A DNA stretch of 64,000 nt from assembly GCF_028453695.1 (NCBI RefSeq), contig NC_135772.1, positions 7,192,001 to 7,256,000 of the forward strand, in the 5' to 3' direction. Of this stretch, positions 15,069 to 27,599 are shown in pieces; within the stretch, counting starts at the first letter, position 1, and the number at the start of each line of letters is the position of its first letter. The notes below the pieces were generated by a model that was given only the letters and a program-made list of their open reading frames with translations, was not told the origin of the DNA and searched no databases. This stretch comes from Augochlora pura. Taxonomy: Eukaryota > Arthropoda > Insecta > Hymenoptera > Halictidae. The position numbers were made by a program, and so were the translations under genes.

Positions 15069-15885
15069 TGTTTATCCGCGCACACACGATTACTTCGATG
15101 ATACGCGGTTCCCGGTGATTCTTTCAAATGACAGGGATGATAAAATTGATTGATGTAAATGTAACAGAAAACTATTTATTATACTAACACTTAATAACAA
15201 AAAATAGAATTTACAAATGCTGTTGATTCTGTGAATACTACAAGTTGACTGCGATACTGCGAATAACTATCAGAGTAGAGTAATGGATTGGCTAATGAAT
15301 CTCGTGTAAAGCGTAATTTTGTTCTGATATTTCGTCGAACTGATAATCTCCGAGGTAACCTCGGTGTGGGTGTGTATTAAAACATGGAACAAGCGGATTC
15401 GTAGATTGCAATATTTCCGAAGAAGTAAGGGAAACGGTCGTCTTGAATTGATTGGTTAAAAGAAAAGCGTATACTGAAGGAAAGTGACCGCCTCGAACTC
15501 ATCGTCACCCGCAGGTAGTGCTCGTACCCTCGGGTGAGGCCCGCGAAGGACCCGCGTGTCCCAATGATAGACCGTGGCCGACAATTAATCGTAAAGGGGC
15601 TTTCTGCGTTAGACAAAACACACTATTGCGAGTCTTGACAAAATATTGAAAGCTGATGGCCAGATGTGGGGTATATTGAAGGAAATAACGAACAATAGGT
15701 TAAGCACCGGCCTTTTAGAGACATTACCGGCCAGGGATGCGTGGAGACTATTTCAAGATTATGCTATGCGCGTGTTTTTATGAAGGTGGTTATTGCTATA
15801 AAGAATAATTTGGTCCTGCAACGGAACAGGGTGTTTAGAATGGTAATGACGGCTGTAAAGACTAGTTCCGTCCTGTAACGGAACA
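15069..15885 (-). mobile_element. Solo LTR, family 1, copy A (817 bp)
   Basis: Read on the minus strand, the element starts TGTTCCGTTACAGG and ends GGATAAACA, the TG...CA termini of a retrotransposon LTR. It is flanked by identical 5-bp sequences, GGAAT at 15064-15068 and 15886-15890, a target-site duplication. It is closely similar along its length to 43399-44213 and, apart from the nested insert and a missing first repeat unit, to 31603-32617. An AATAAA signal lies in the distal part. There is no internal gag-pol, so it is a solo LTR left by LTR-LTR recombination. A 79-codon frame inside it starts from TTG, not ATG, and I do not call it a gene. The superfamily is uncertain: 5-bp duplications fit Gypsy, Copia or BEL/Pao. 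Confidence 0.9.
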
Positions 15886-15890
15886 GGAAT

Positions 15891-17223
15891 TTAATATGCA
15901 GCGGACTGAAATTTTCTTTTACTCTGATTTTTGGCAACTATGTCACTAATTAAACTTTTATTGCTTTGCTATTTAATCGGGTACGTTTAAACGGATTTTG
16001 TAAATGTAGTGCAGTCTACTTGATATTTTAAGACTCTGTAATAAAAATTCCGTTTGCTCATGTATTTTTATGTTATTTAATTATAGAAAATTAACTTTTC
16101 AATGTGTATGGCACAAGTTATTCACGGTTCGATTCAGTAAATCGAATAAAACTGTATATTACGCGGAGCTTTTAGTATTCATGAAATTGTTAGATTGCAT
16201 TAGAGTGATTTAAATATGATGCACGTGTTCCAGTTCGTCAATAATTCAATAGTAATCGCGTGAAACGGTAGATTGGATTTGTCAAACGAATATGTGATTA
16301 ATTATTCCTCTTGTATCTGGTCTATAACAATTAGTAACGAAGATATTCGTCAAACAGTACTAAAAACGGTCGAATCATTAAATTTCCTGAAATTGTAGTG
16401 CATTTTTCCAAGACCTGTTTTAACTCATTTAATTGCAGTATTCGAATATACATTTTGCCATTTTAATTGTCGGATGTAGTACTCATGTGTTAAAACGAAT
16501 GTTTCATGGATCTTTATTAATTAAAAAAGTGCTCGACCAGTTGAACTCCGTTATTTGAATATTTATAAATAGTGAATAACCTAACCGACTGATATTGACA
16601 TAACCGAAACGATTATTAAGAGGATCTTGTAAATGACTTTTTATGCATGGCCTTTTGAATATCATATACGCGTTCAGGGACATGATTAAAATAACTTTGT
16701 AACCTTTGGAGTTAGTTACTGCCAGGTACGGAATAAAACGTTTGTCCGTTTAACCTCCTTCATTTAAGGATTAAATTTGTTAATAATAATGACTGGAATA
16801 CCATTACCAACGTACAATACCAATGTTCATTTTAGCCTTGTAGTAATAGTATTGTAATGAAGTTTCTGTACGCAAGTAAATGACTACTATCGACAGAAAT
16901 GATATTGGAAAATGCAAATGAGTTTCGCTTAACTTCCTCACCATATATACTGTATTCATTAAAATACTATTACAGTTTCAGCATTTTCTGTTTTAGTTAC
17001 TTGTTAATTAAATTTTTGTTAAATATCTTATTTTCTAAATGAACTTAATTTTGTGTTATGAAAACTGAACATAAAGTTAACAGCTCAAATTTTACTCACT
17101 ATTCCACTGCATAATACTACTGTCATTGTTACGCCAGACTACTTTCTGATTATTTCACTTGATCTACACGAAGTTAGTATAGTATCAGCTGTGATGTACC
17201 AGTAACGGTAGTTTCAATATACG
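15891..17223. other. No gene seen
   Basis: AT-rich spacer between solo LTR copy A and the Tc1 element. It has no open frame of note, no tandem repeat and no recognisable transposon terminus. Confidence 0.5.
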
Positions 17224-17225
17224 TA

Positions 17226-18919
17226 CAGTGGGTGTAGAAAGTATTCGTACAGCAATCAATTCCAACAAAAACATTATAGAACTTCGTTTATTACAAATAA
17301 ATTTTAACAAAAAAGATGTGTACATATTCTTTGATATCTTCGGAGCAAATGTCATGAAAAAGAAATTGTTTATTTATAGTGTTTATAAAACTATTAGCAA
17401 AAAGCTTAAATGTGGACGGAAATATACGCGGAATAAGTATTCGTACACTTCCAACTTCACAATAACGTCTCTTAATTTTTATACATAAACATAACAAAAA
17501 TCAACTTATTTGTTATTCTAGTATTTAGTTGGCTTCCCTTTAGATTGTATAATCGTTGTAAGCCTTCGTGACATTGACTGTACTAACTTTCTGGTGATAG
17601 TACTAGAAATGTTGTTCCATTCTTGCAGTAGTGCATTTTTTAAATCTTTTTTGAAGAAATATGGTGATTTCGATTTTTTTCTCCGAGATGACTGCATAAG
17701 TGCTCTATGACGTTTATGTCTGGAGACTGTGGAGGGATTTTTAACTGATTTGGTACGTTATACAGGATCCATTGCCTTGTATTATAAGCATTATGCTTCG
17801 GATCATTGTCTTGTAAAAAGATATAGTTGTCTTGTAGTTGCATTTTATTTGCACTAGCTTGAATATGTGTTTTTAAAATATCGATGTATAATTTATGATC
17901 CATGATACCATCGATAAAATGTAGGGATCCAACCCCATTCGCACTCATACAGCCCCAAACTGTGGCCGATCCTCCGCCATGCTTTACAGTCGCCAGCAAA
18001 TTTTCTTTTTCATGCTCGGTATTTTTTTTCCTCCATACCGTACATCGTCCATCTGATCCGAATATGTTAAATTTACTTTCATCAGTAAATATTACACGGT
18101 TCCAATACTCCATTGGAACGTTTACATATTCTTTTGCGAATTGCAGTCGTTTCTTTCTATTAGTTTCATTCACAAAATATTTCTTACGAGCTACTCTGCC
18201 ATGATATCCTCTATCCCGTAGAAAAGTACGCACTGTACTGCTGCAGACACTGATACTAAGGACACTTTCAAGTTCAGCTGCAATTTTTGCCGCACTAATC
18301 TTTGGATTTTGTTTTATTTTACGCATTATCCATCGGTCGGTGTATTCATTTATTAATCGTTTACGTCCGCACCTTGCTTTATTCTTTAAAGTTTTTCGAT
18401 TTTCATATCTGTCAATGATGCCTTGAATTGTAGACCTCGGTCTATTCATAATTTCCGAAATCTCTCGTAATGTTTTACACTTATTATGCAGATTTGTAAT
18501 AATTTTTCTTTCACTTTCAGTCGTTTCCTTTCCTTTTCGTCCCATTTTAGGACTACTAACGTTACGAATCTTAAATATAGAACACTATTTATTCTGACAA
18601 GGTCTCTAGACATACTGATGATATTTATGTTGACATTCCATGGATTACCAGATAATTGTCATGTATACTGTAACGGAAAGCGTCATGGAACAGGAACTGT
18701 ACGAATATTTATTACGCGTATATTTCAGTCCATGTTTAAGAGTTTCGCTAATAGTTTTATAAACACTATAAATAAACAATTTCTTTTTCATGACATTTGA
18801 TCCGAAGATATCAAAGAATATGTACACATCTTTTTTGTTAACATTTATTTGTAAGAAACAAAGTTCTATAATGTTTCTGTTGATATTGATTGCTGTACGA
18901 ATACTTTTTACACCCACTG
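17226..18919 (-). mobile_element. Tc1-like DNA transposon with IR/DR-type long inverted repeats (1694 bp)
   Basis: The element begins CAGTGGGTGTAGAAAG and ends with its inverse, CACCCACTG, and is flanked by TA at 17224-17225 and 18920-18921, the Tc1/mariner target duplication. Inverted repeats extend about 220 bp inward (to about 17450 and from about 18695). Each arm carries two copies of GTATTCGTAC or a close variant (17241-17250 and 17437-17446; inverted at 18699-18708 and 18895-18904). That is the IR/DR layout known from Sleeping Beauty-type Tc1 elements, where the transposase binds outer and inner sites. The arms have diverged at scattered positions. One transposase frame lies between them on the minus strand. 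Both ends are complete, so the copy looks relatively young. Confidence 0.95.
17640..18545 (-). pseudogene. Tc1-family DD34E transposase, 3' end lost to a frameshift
   Basis: This frame encodes a cut-and-paste transposase acting on the surrounding inverted repeats. Residues about 8-110 form the paired-like helix-turn-helix DNA-binding part, with a GRKR linker at 60-63. The catalytic triad is visible: D155 in IFTDESKF, D246 in LQDNDPKH and E281 in QSPDINVIEHL. There are 34 residues between D246 and E281, so it is DD34E. A WG/GG-rich stretch lies at 190-200. The ATG at 18545 fits the family start. The frame stops at residue 301, but the next frame continues directly with family-like sequence to a TAG at 17518-17520, giving about 342 codons, the usual Tc1 length. 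The switch is at a run of six A (sense strand, 17647-17652) where seven would keep the frame. The usual IENLW motif reads IEHLC. It is either a recently broken gene or a homopolymer sequencing error. Confidence 0.93.
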
Positions 18920-19134
18920 TATGTATACGTGCATATGCTCGGAGACATCCTTTCGTTCGTCACTATAATATACAAATCAAACTATGCCGTTCCTCATACA
19001 TTATGCGAGGTCAATAGACTATCCTCGGAGAAGTGGATTTATAACTAAATGGATGAGTTTCATATTAATAACATTTCTGAGACTTTTCAAATTAAGACAA
19101 AACTCAGAAAGTTCACTCATTGTTCATTCCTTTG

Positions 19135-19378
19135 AACGAATTCGGAGCCTGTGCGTAGCCTCCTCCTTCCGTCGCGTCCTGAAGCGAAGCATGATTCAGC
19201 TCACTGACTCGATACGTAGTTGCACGTTGAAAGTTGCGAGCTTGCCTCTCATTGGCTACTGTTTTTCGTTAATTATTCGTAAACAAGGCCGCGGATTGCA
19301 TTTTCGCTAAGGACAAAATTACTTCAAATGAACCCCTCACATTTCCCCGAGTTACAATAATTTTGATACATCCTGTAT
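19135..19378 (-). mobile_element. Possible non-autonomous transposon fragment with TACAGGATGTA terminus
   Basis: Read on the minus strand, the segment starts at TACAGGATGTATC, followed by a GC-richer body unlike the AT-rich flanks. Termini of the form TACAGG(A/G)TGT are common at the ends of insect non-autonomous DNA elements. I could not find the opposite terminus, so the boundary near 19135 is only where the composition changes. Family not identified. Confidence 0.35.
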
Positions 19379-22300
19379 ATCAGATTAATGTCTATAACAA
19401 GTATTTCTTTTTTAATATACACATTTAATTCCATTTCTCATTACACACATTTATTTAGATGTACTTTGATCAAATATAAGAAACATTAGAGAAGCATAAA
19501 TGAATACACCACAAAAGATACATAAAATCTTTTACGATTTTCATCTTACTTTTACTACATTCGAAAACGATATTCTACAAAACATTGACCTTAAAAAATT
19601 TATTTGGAGAATTCAAAAATTACAATTCCCTGATCTGAAAACTTGTATTACTTTTTGTGAAGTGCATTCTGTAATCCGAGCGCAACCGGTCGGGATATTC
19701 GGCAATATTCCTTCGGAAATTCTCAAGACAGTCTCGGTTTGAGTCTCTAACGGTGTTTCAAACTTACACGAGCTTTCCATTGAGTTACTATTTCGTAGAT
19801 CTATCTGGTTTTCCCCACGGAGCCGAGCAGCGAAATGTAGCCGGGTAAACATCCGTGGAATCAAACTCAAAGGATACCAGTTTCATCTTTCGCCCTCTGA
19901 GTGGCTGGGTATCCTTTACGTAGGCATGCCCAAAGATAAAGGAGCCACGTGAGGATTATTCGTAACCGGCGGAATATGGGGAATGTTGAAATTGTACGTA
20001 CTCTTTCAGACATTTCCGAGGCCTTATGGAAATTTCCGGCGACGATTTTCGACGTTCTACCGGAAGTTTCCTCCCCACCAATTTTTCTGCTCGCATCTCT
20101 TCCATCTGACATTTCGAACAGTTTTTATTCTGGCTATTCATTTCCTGTTCGTTGGAATCCCCGTTTTCGAAGTTCGACGAACAAAAATGACGTGTATCTA
20201 TTTTTCGCTTCTTGTCATTTATGTTTTACCATATTTGTTTCGTTTTATAAGAATCTTCATTAGCCTAAAGATAGCAAAAAAATCTTAGATTGATGTATCG
20301 AGAATCTATGATGAATTTTGCGGTAGACACACTGTAGATACGAGTAGTGTATTTTAAAAGTGGCATAAGTTCATTTTCCAAAATACACATCGTTCTAACT
20401 ATTTTAATATTTATATGTCTACGTTATATATAAATTTCATATCTCATTAGTTACGGATATTCTTAAATTTATTAAAAAGCAAAATCCTTAAATACCTGGA
20501 TATTGAAATAAATGGCTTTAGGCCACTTTTAAAATATATGGCTCATACGTCCCACATGTTTTATACGAAGAAAATGGGTATTAAATTTAGTTTAGTTTAA
20601 ATTTAGGTAGATCTAGGATTTAACAAGCGTAATACATAGAATTCTGCGAATTTACAAGCAAATAGGATAAAATTATTCGTATCATTTATACAAATGCATA
20701 AACTGAGTTATGAGAAACGTAATACCTCTGATGGAATTGAAGATCCCCAAAGGTAATGCTATATACATATGTAGTATGATAAGTCTGATAAGAAGACTGC
20801 GGATTTTATGCATTCATGAAAGAAATCAGTAGGAAATTACGAAATTGTACAGACATTATAAGCATCTAAAAATATTACACTATTTCTGGATTATTAAAAT
20901 GATAAAATAAAGAGACATATTCCTGTTTAATCTCTGTTTTCTACAATCGATTTCAAAAATTGTAACAGTCTTCTTTCAACATTATTTTTATACTCACACG
21001 AAATTGTTGAAAAATGAATTTCATCTTGAAATGAGTTTGGATTAAAAATGAAGAGAAATATTGTCCACAAATTATCTTTCAACAATCGACTATTTCCACC
21101 AATGTTTTATGGTATGAATATTTTATGAATGAAATATGCCTTCACAGCAGTTACATTCTCTTAAATTGTTTAATAGTCTTTCCACCTCTGACTCGATATT
21201 ATAACGGGTTAATTATTGCTGAAAGGGAAGTAGCATATCGTTTGAACTCACTAAAACTTAACAGAACTCACGTTTGTTAAATAAGGCGAGGGTTTAATTG
21301 GAAGAGGAACGATTGTGTAGAAACAATAGCTAGAAATTTAATGTCGTCGCAATTTCCCAGCAATAAGCAATGCACATTTCCTCTCAGTGGGCTATTGAAC
21401 GCACCAGCTATACCCTGCCAGCATTTACGGTACGCTCACGCATCTTCTTGCTCTTAGCTCAATTTATCCGAACCCGTCGGCGAACAAGACGATTGGGATA
21501 ACTGGATCGTTCGGATAATAGTCTATTAATTCTCCCTTTCGCTGGAGACGGGTCGTCCGGAATATTTTCCACGTAATGTGCGTTTTTATCCTTTTTTCCG
21601 GAGAAATGAAATCTCGTTTCACTTGCAAGTTCAACTGCAGCAACGACAATTTCTTAAATACGTAGAGCAAATATTTAGAAAAAGGAAGAATAAAAATAAC
21701 AATTGCAAGATATTGAAGGTAGTTAGAAATTTACATATATAAAATTATTAATTTTTATAATACTAATTTTTGATATATTACATTTCGATTGTTATAATTC
21801 TCTCAATCATTGAAAATGAATTTCTATTGAAATTGATTTAAAATTTAACGTGATTTGATTAATTTTATATGTTAGATTGTTGAAATAACTATGCATGGTT
21901 ACAGACATGGTAAGAAGAGGGAATTGGCGATCGGGACAAGCATTCAAGATAATTACAATGTTCATCCTCATCGTTTGTTCAACTATAAAATTACTGTATA
22001 TTGTACAGCGTTATTGGCACCACGTTAGGTTAGTATTGTCGTCCGGATAATGGAGTAGTTCAAATTGATGTCACGTTTGGAATACTCTAGGAAGTTTCTC
22101 TTGTAGGATACACTCGGTAACTGCTTCCAGTGAACTACACGACGGATTATGGCTCGGTTGAATAGCTTCGCAAGCATTTTCAGAACATTGTAGCGCATAT
22201 TCAAGTAGGCAGATTGAAATATTTTCGCGGAAACACGGTGTAGGTGGACTGTTGTACGAAGATAATCTTGTGCAACTGTGCAATAAATCAGGATCACGCC

Positions 22301-23360
22301 AACGCAAAAAGTACTTTCAATGAAACTACGAGGAAATTAACATATCACTTGCTTAATTTTAGATTTTTATATTCTTGTAATGGTTTATGTGTTTAATATA
22401 TATTTCTTCAGAAAAGTAGTATTTTTCAAATTACACTTGAACTTTGTCTTACTAATTTATAATGCGTGAGAATAATTTGTGATTGTTGTATCCATTTATA
22501 GATTTTGTCAAATGTTACACCGAAAAGTACCTGATCGTTCTCAAACATAAAAATGTTTATCTTCGCAAGAAACATTGAGAAATTTTCTCACGCCTTCCCT
22601 GAGAGTATATGTATATGTAGTTCGATATGAAAGCTCCATTGTTACTACCTACCGATCATGATTTTCGGTTACATGCGAACTACAAAATTCAACAGAATGG
22701 TCATCACGGGGACAAAGATTTGATGGATGCATGTCAATCAAGTGTGCGTGAAAATATATTTTTACTGTTGAGAATATTTTACAGAAACGACGTGTGCATG
22801 TTGCGTGTTTCAAATCGTTGATTTTTTAATCAGAATATACAAGTGATGTTAACAAATATTTGATAAAGATTTAATTTGGCATGAAAACAAGTGTAATCAA
22901 GTTATCTCGAGTAAAAAATTCATATTATTAAAAATAATTAATTTGAAGGAACGACGATTGAAAAACGGATATTATTTTTATTTCGACGATGAATAGTTTT
23001 CGTTTAGAAACATTTCTTTTACGGCTTCGATGGTTTAGAGAAGGATATACTCGACGAAATAATAGTTTATGGGATATCTGAAAGACAAGCGAAGAATAAG
23101 TCCATTTATAATTAAACGTGTGTATTTAGAATATTTTGTCTAAATATGCTGCATGTGGGGAAAACTAGAAAATATCGAGTTGTACTTCTGCTACATCGAA
23201 ATCTAATATTCTATTCCTATAGGATGCTGACGTGTGAAAATCCAGTCATCATTATTTGCAACATTTTCATATCAAACTTGCATTACACTTTACTAAAGCC
23301 GCTCTAAGAATTTCAAAAGACTAGGTTGCAGAGTTTCTGAAAGAGAAATTCCAGAAGATC
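19379..23360. other. No gene seen
   Basis: Several short overlapping frames on both strands between 19613 and 20288 come from a mildly GC-richer patch and show no domain. The rest is AT-rich. I found no paired splice signals or transposon ends. Confidence 0.45.
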
Positions 23361-23379
23361 ACCTAATTTTTAGTTCGTT

Positions 23380-23990
23380 CACGCGGTCGCCTCTCAAGAA
23401 GGTCAACACTTGTTTGCCAATAAAAGGCAAGAAGATGGAACTTGCGCGAGAGAATGAGAGTGTATAGATCTGAGTGAGTGTATCCAAGCCAACTTGTCCA
23501 TCCAGTTAAGTCGGCGCTCGCTCTCGACTAACCATACTCGTTCGACGATCGGTTCTGATGAGAAGACGGCTTTTCGCTCCCTATTGTGGATATCCCGCGA
23601 AGAAATTCGGTATCAGCTGGGATTTACCAGCTCGGAGAAATCAGTCCCATCGCGTCCCTACTCCAAAATTCTCCGAACTCATCAGAACGAGAATCCCATC
23701 CAGCTCGGTAAGATGCGGAAACTTCCTCGAAACCCCGAACTTCATCCTTCGACTGTGTTCGAGAACGTCTCCAGGTAGCAGGACTCAGATTTGCCAAGGA
23801 AAGAAGATCTAGGTGGTGCGTCACAATATGGCGTGCGATCGACGTTATGGCGCAGCCGGCCAGCAGGACTTACCCGAGGATAAATTGAACGTGTGGAATA
23901 AAGTTGTCTCAGCCGAGGCTTAGTCCACCGACGAAATCGATTCGCAAAACCCGCTGCGTACGCACGCACACAGATTACGCAGTTAACATA
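23380..23990 (+). other. CpG-rich block with promoter-like and exon-like signals, unassigned
   Basis: This block is clearly GC- and CpG-richer than its surroundings. It contains AATAAAAGG (about 23419), which could serve as a TATA-type box, a strong splice-donor match CTCG/GTAAGA at 23707, and an AATAAA at about 23897. It ends near CAGTTAACA, and composition then drops sharply. Two readings fit: a first, non-coding exon of an unseen gene ending at 23706, or an old LTR with TATA box, polyadenylation signal and CA end. I found no matching TG start or target duplication. Overlapping open frames on both strands give no recognisable protein. Confidence 0.3.
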
Positions 23991-24027
23991 GTATCATGGG
24001 GCTGATCCCGCCATCACACCATACTAT

Positions 24028-24357
24028 ATTTCAACATTTATTTCATATTGATTCTATGAACATTCTATTAGCTGTTCTTCAATCTTTGTTGATAGTAAAT
24101 TTGTCTAATGTAAGACTTGTTTCTAAGAAAGACTAGAACGCGGATTTTTATGAAAAATATAAATCTTCTAACTCAATTTTTGGAAACAGAAGCGAAAGAA
24201 AAATGTATTTCTTTTTTTAATAATTTTAATACGTCGAGAAGAAAATAGTCATTTTTATCATAGATGTCCGCAGTTTAATAGTAACTTTCGATTAATATTT
24301 CAATGTTTATCTAATATTGATTCTGTGGGCATTGCCTTAGTTGCTCCAAGATCCTGA
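24028..24357 (+). repeat. Degenerate direct duplication, about 60-bp arms 269 bp apart
   Basis: The arms at 24028-24089 and 24297-24357 both begin ATTTCAA, share TATTGATTCT, and continue with partial identity for about 60 bases. Identity is imperfect and the sequence is AT-rich, so this is an old duplication or a chance low-complexity match. Confidence 0.35.
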
Positions 24358-24359
24358 TT

Positions 24360-27300
24360 TCTTACACAGAATTTATAATAATATTTCATCTAAATCAATA
24401 AAAACGTGCCGGATCAATTTTCACACTTAATGAATGGATAACTTTACGTTGTAATAATTTATATTTTACTTAGTTTTAGGAAACACAAGCATTCGATAAT
24501 TCTCGAAAATTTTCGTTTCTTCATTCAAACTTCTTATAATACAATCAAATTCTATGCCAAGTATTGCTCAATTATTCTTTTTTGGCGTTAACAAGTAGTA
24601 TTTTGAAATGAGTTTTCAGCAAAAAATTCACATTTTCTCGATTAAACAGATATTGCAGTGTAGAAAATACAAGCTGCATCACTTGACTCGAATCGATAAA
24701 ACTATAGTACTCCTCAAGTCACGACGCTGCTCCTGTAGGAAACTTTTTCCAAAGTTTCACCGCCTCACGACTGAATCCTAGGACAATACGTCTTCCGACA
24801 CTATCAGCACGACACTCTTTTCCAAGTTGAAACACAGATCCGTATTTGATTTTAGTTGGTTTCCCTGTTCCGCATGTCGACTTTGCGACAGAAGAAGACA
24901 TCTGACAGAAATGAAATACCTTATAACGTTCACGTTTTAAAAGTCACATAATATTATCAGTTCTGAACCGTCGACGAAAGAAGGTAGAATTTCCAGATAC
25001 GAATATATCCTTATAATTTATTAAAAATTACTTCCGCGAATCTGTTTATTAACGAGTTAACTGTTTTTAACGAGTATTCTCGTCATAACATAGAATGTTG
25101 CCATTTCTTTATAAGGAGTATACTCGAAAATCAGCAAACTGGTTAAAACTTGTAGTTTCATATTCTTTATTAAATTGCGCATTTTAAATATGTCTTGTAG
25201 GGGGCTGGCAAGAAAACAATATTGGTTTTGAATAATAATATCGAAAGGGGGATATATTAATTGGTAGACTTTCAGGTTCACTTAACAGTTGGCTTGATAT
25301 TGAATATTTCGTTCCTTAGAGTCATTGGATCGTACACAACAGAAACAGAAAACAATTAAAATATTAAGAAATCAATGAAAAAGTACAACGCATGCAAAAC
25401 CGCACTGTGGCTCGGAACAGTCTTATAAATATTTATAAAGTGGCCCATGAATATTGTATTTCATCGCGAGACAGCATTAGCCTTTCGTTTACTAATTACA
25501 CGTTCTACCTATTTCGAAAAAAATCGACAATTTCCCATGCATACATATTAGGTTTTAAAATTAACAAGACTGCATATATTCATATTCCAGGAGATTCTCG
25601 CTGCACTAAACCCGAGAATAGGTGAACTTATTCGGTAATATCCCGCGAAAGCATTTTTCAGCAATAATGGCACGATAAAAATTGTGGAACACGAAATTTT
25701 GACGGGAGCTGGTAATTCAAGTATTAAACGGTCCGCATATCACTGCGATTCATCGTGGCCGGTTAAACACCGTGTTGGCGATGCAAGTTTTAGAGATTCC
25801 CAATCAAAAGTAATTCGATCATTGAACGAATGCAGGAAACGGAACAAAAGAGCTCGCGTAAAATCAGTGAATAATATCCATAATGCCATTTACACGGGTG
25901 TCGGAGATGTCGCTGTTACGTGTCAACGCAATAGGATCGTTTCCGGTGGAGGTCCGGTGAATAATTCGGCCAATATTGTCTGGTATCCCGAAGAGGGTGT
26001 TACAAAGCGACATCTCTCGAGGCGTCTGCGAAGGCGCCTATGTGTGTGGGCGTCGCGACGTCTATAGCCTGCCATTGCGACACTTGCATGAGCATATAGA
26101 GTCCCATTGGGCTCCGGTACATCCTGGAACAGACCATGCTGCGTGCCGAGCGTCGCGAACAATATGACGATCTGTACTCTCGATATCTTTGTCCTAATGT
26201 ATTGTTTGCGATTCAATGCGATGCCGCTCCGACGGAATCTGATTGATTCGAGAGTAATTGATAAATATTCCGTCCCCGCAAAGTGGGGAATGCAACCCCG
26301 AATGGTGACGGGAGAATTTCCAGCGCGGCCCGCTTATAACTAGTGTTAGGTGACGATATCAATTCAACACCCTTCCAGCGAATTAATTAAAAAATTCAAC
26401 GAAGCGAAATCGTGAACGACTCGATTTATTGGAAAATTAAAATCTTTTCCTTTTTGTACATGCTATGGTGGTTTTGTATGTTCAGTTTGAAAATATTGCT
26501 GTTTATAGCCACAACGTAAACAAAGCAAGATGAATATATGTTCCAAACGTTTTGTTAAGAAACTTGGTGAATCAAATGTGTCACGAATGAGAGTAGCAAA
26601 ACAATTGAAATTAACGATTCAGATAACGTTACATGCGTTCTGGAAAATTGATGACGATTCTTATATTTCGTTACTTCGAGATATAAATAAATCAAAAACG
26701 TAAGATTATGAATTTGACTACACAGGCAACTTCTCCATATAATTTGTTCTAAATATTATGTTTATTTATACACTAAACTGTAAAGGTGTAACTATTACCG
26801 CGTGTTTCATTATAACACACAACGAGAAGTATAACTGGCAATATCGGAGGAAACCACGAACAAATAAACATTTTTTTATAACATAATTAGAGGGCACATT
26901 CTGCGTTGATATGCAATATAAAAGTGGCAAAGTGTGACCTTACTGTTCAGCACTCTGGCATATCCCTCCTAATGACGGTTTGTATGATCAGGTATATGTA
27001 CATCGTTACATGTATACGTATAGGTTTACCAACCGTACTTGTGGTTTATGGGGGTAGCTAAGGGGAATTAGTGGTAAATGGACCGTTCGTTGGAGGTCTT
27101 CGCCAATTAAGCAGCCAAATGTATTGCGTTAATATCCAGTATCATTCAGCCGGTACTGTATTGACAGAGACGTTTACGGAAATGTTTCGTCACGATGCTG
27201 GAAAGATACTAACCATGATCGATGATAATTGTAGGAATAAAATGATGACTCAACCAGCTCCCCTAGTTTCACGTGCAACTGTGTTCATTGGTCTTTGATT

Positions 27301-27389
27301 ATTAGAGGTTTGAATGACGAGTTTTGCTGAGATAGACCATTGACTAGACACTGAGGTCATTTCACTGGAAGACGATATTCATCCAAATC
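24360..27389. other. No gene seen
   Basis: The section at about 25680-26340 is GC-richer and carries overlapping frames on both strands (the longest 127 codons, 25684-26067) rich in Arg and without a domain. The overlap on opposite strands points to base composition, not coding. No transposon termini were found. Confidence 0.4.
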
Positions 27390-27594
27390 TCGCTAAATTA
27401 ACTCAACAAATTATCCTAAGCTTATGTCGGCAAGTTTTCTCTCATGCGGTTTATTCATTAAGTCATACCCTAACAGATTGTTGTTTACTTCGATCTTTGC
27501 TGCACATCATCACGTTTTTCGTTAATAACATAAATAAAATGATCTCAGGAATCCCTTATTTCACGGAAGCCCCATAATTTTGAGACACTCTGTA
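27390..27594 (+). mobile_element. Dispersed repeat copy 2, ending in an ACTCTGTA-type terminus
   Basis: The first 97 bases match 13902-13998. The sequence then continues into a block ending TTTTGAGACACTCTGTA. Read inverted, this is TACAGAGTGTCTCAAAA, a terminus type seen on insect non-autonomous DNA elements. TACAGAGTGT also occurs at 42090-42099. Only one end is visible, so I call it a fragment. It encodes nothing. Confidence 0.5.
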
Positions 27595-27599
27595 TAATA

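Noticed and set aside
16120..16150. GGTTCGATTCAG as a possible tRNA B box
   Set aside because: No matching A box, acceptor stem or CCA-side pairing at tRNA spacing.
25684..26216. Overlapping frames of 127 and 97 codons on opposite strands
   Set aside because: Arg-rich on both strands, no domain, mutual overlap; best explained by local base composition.
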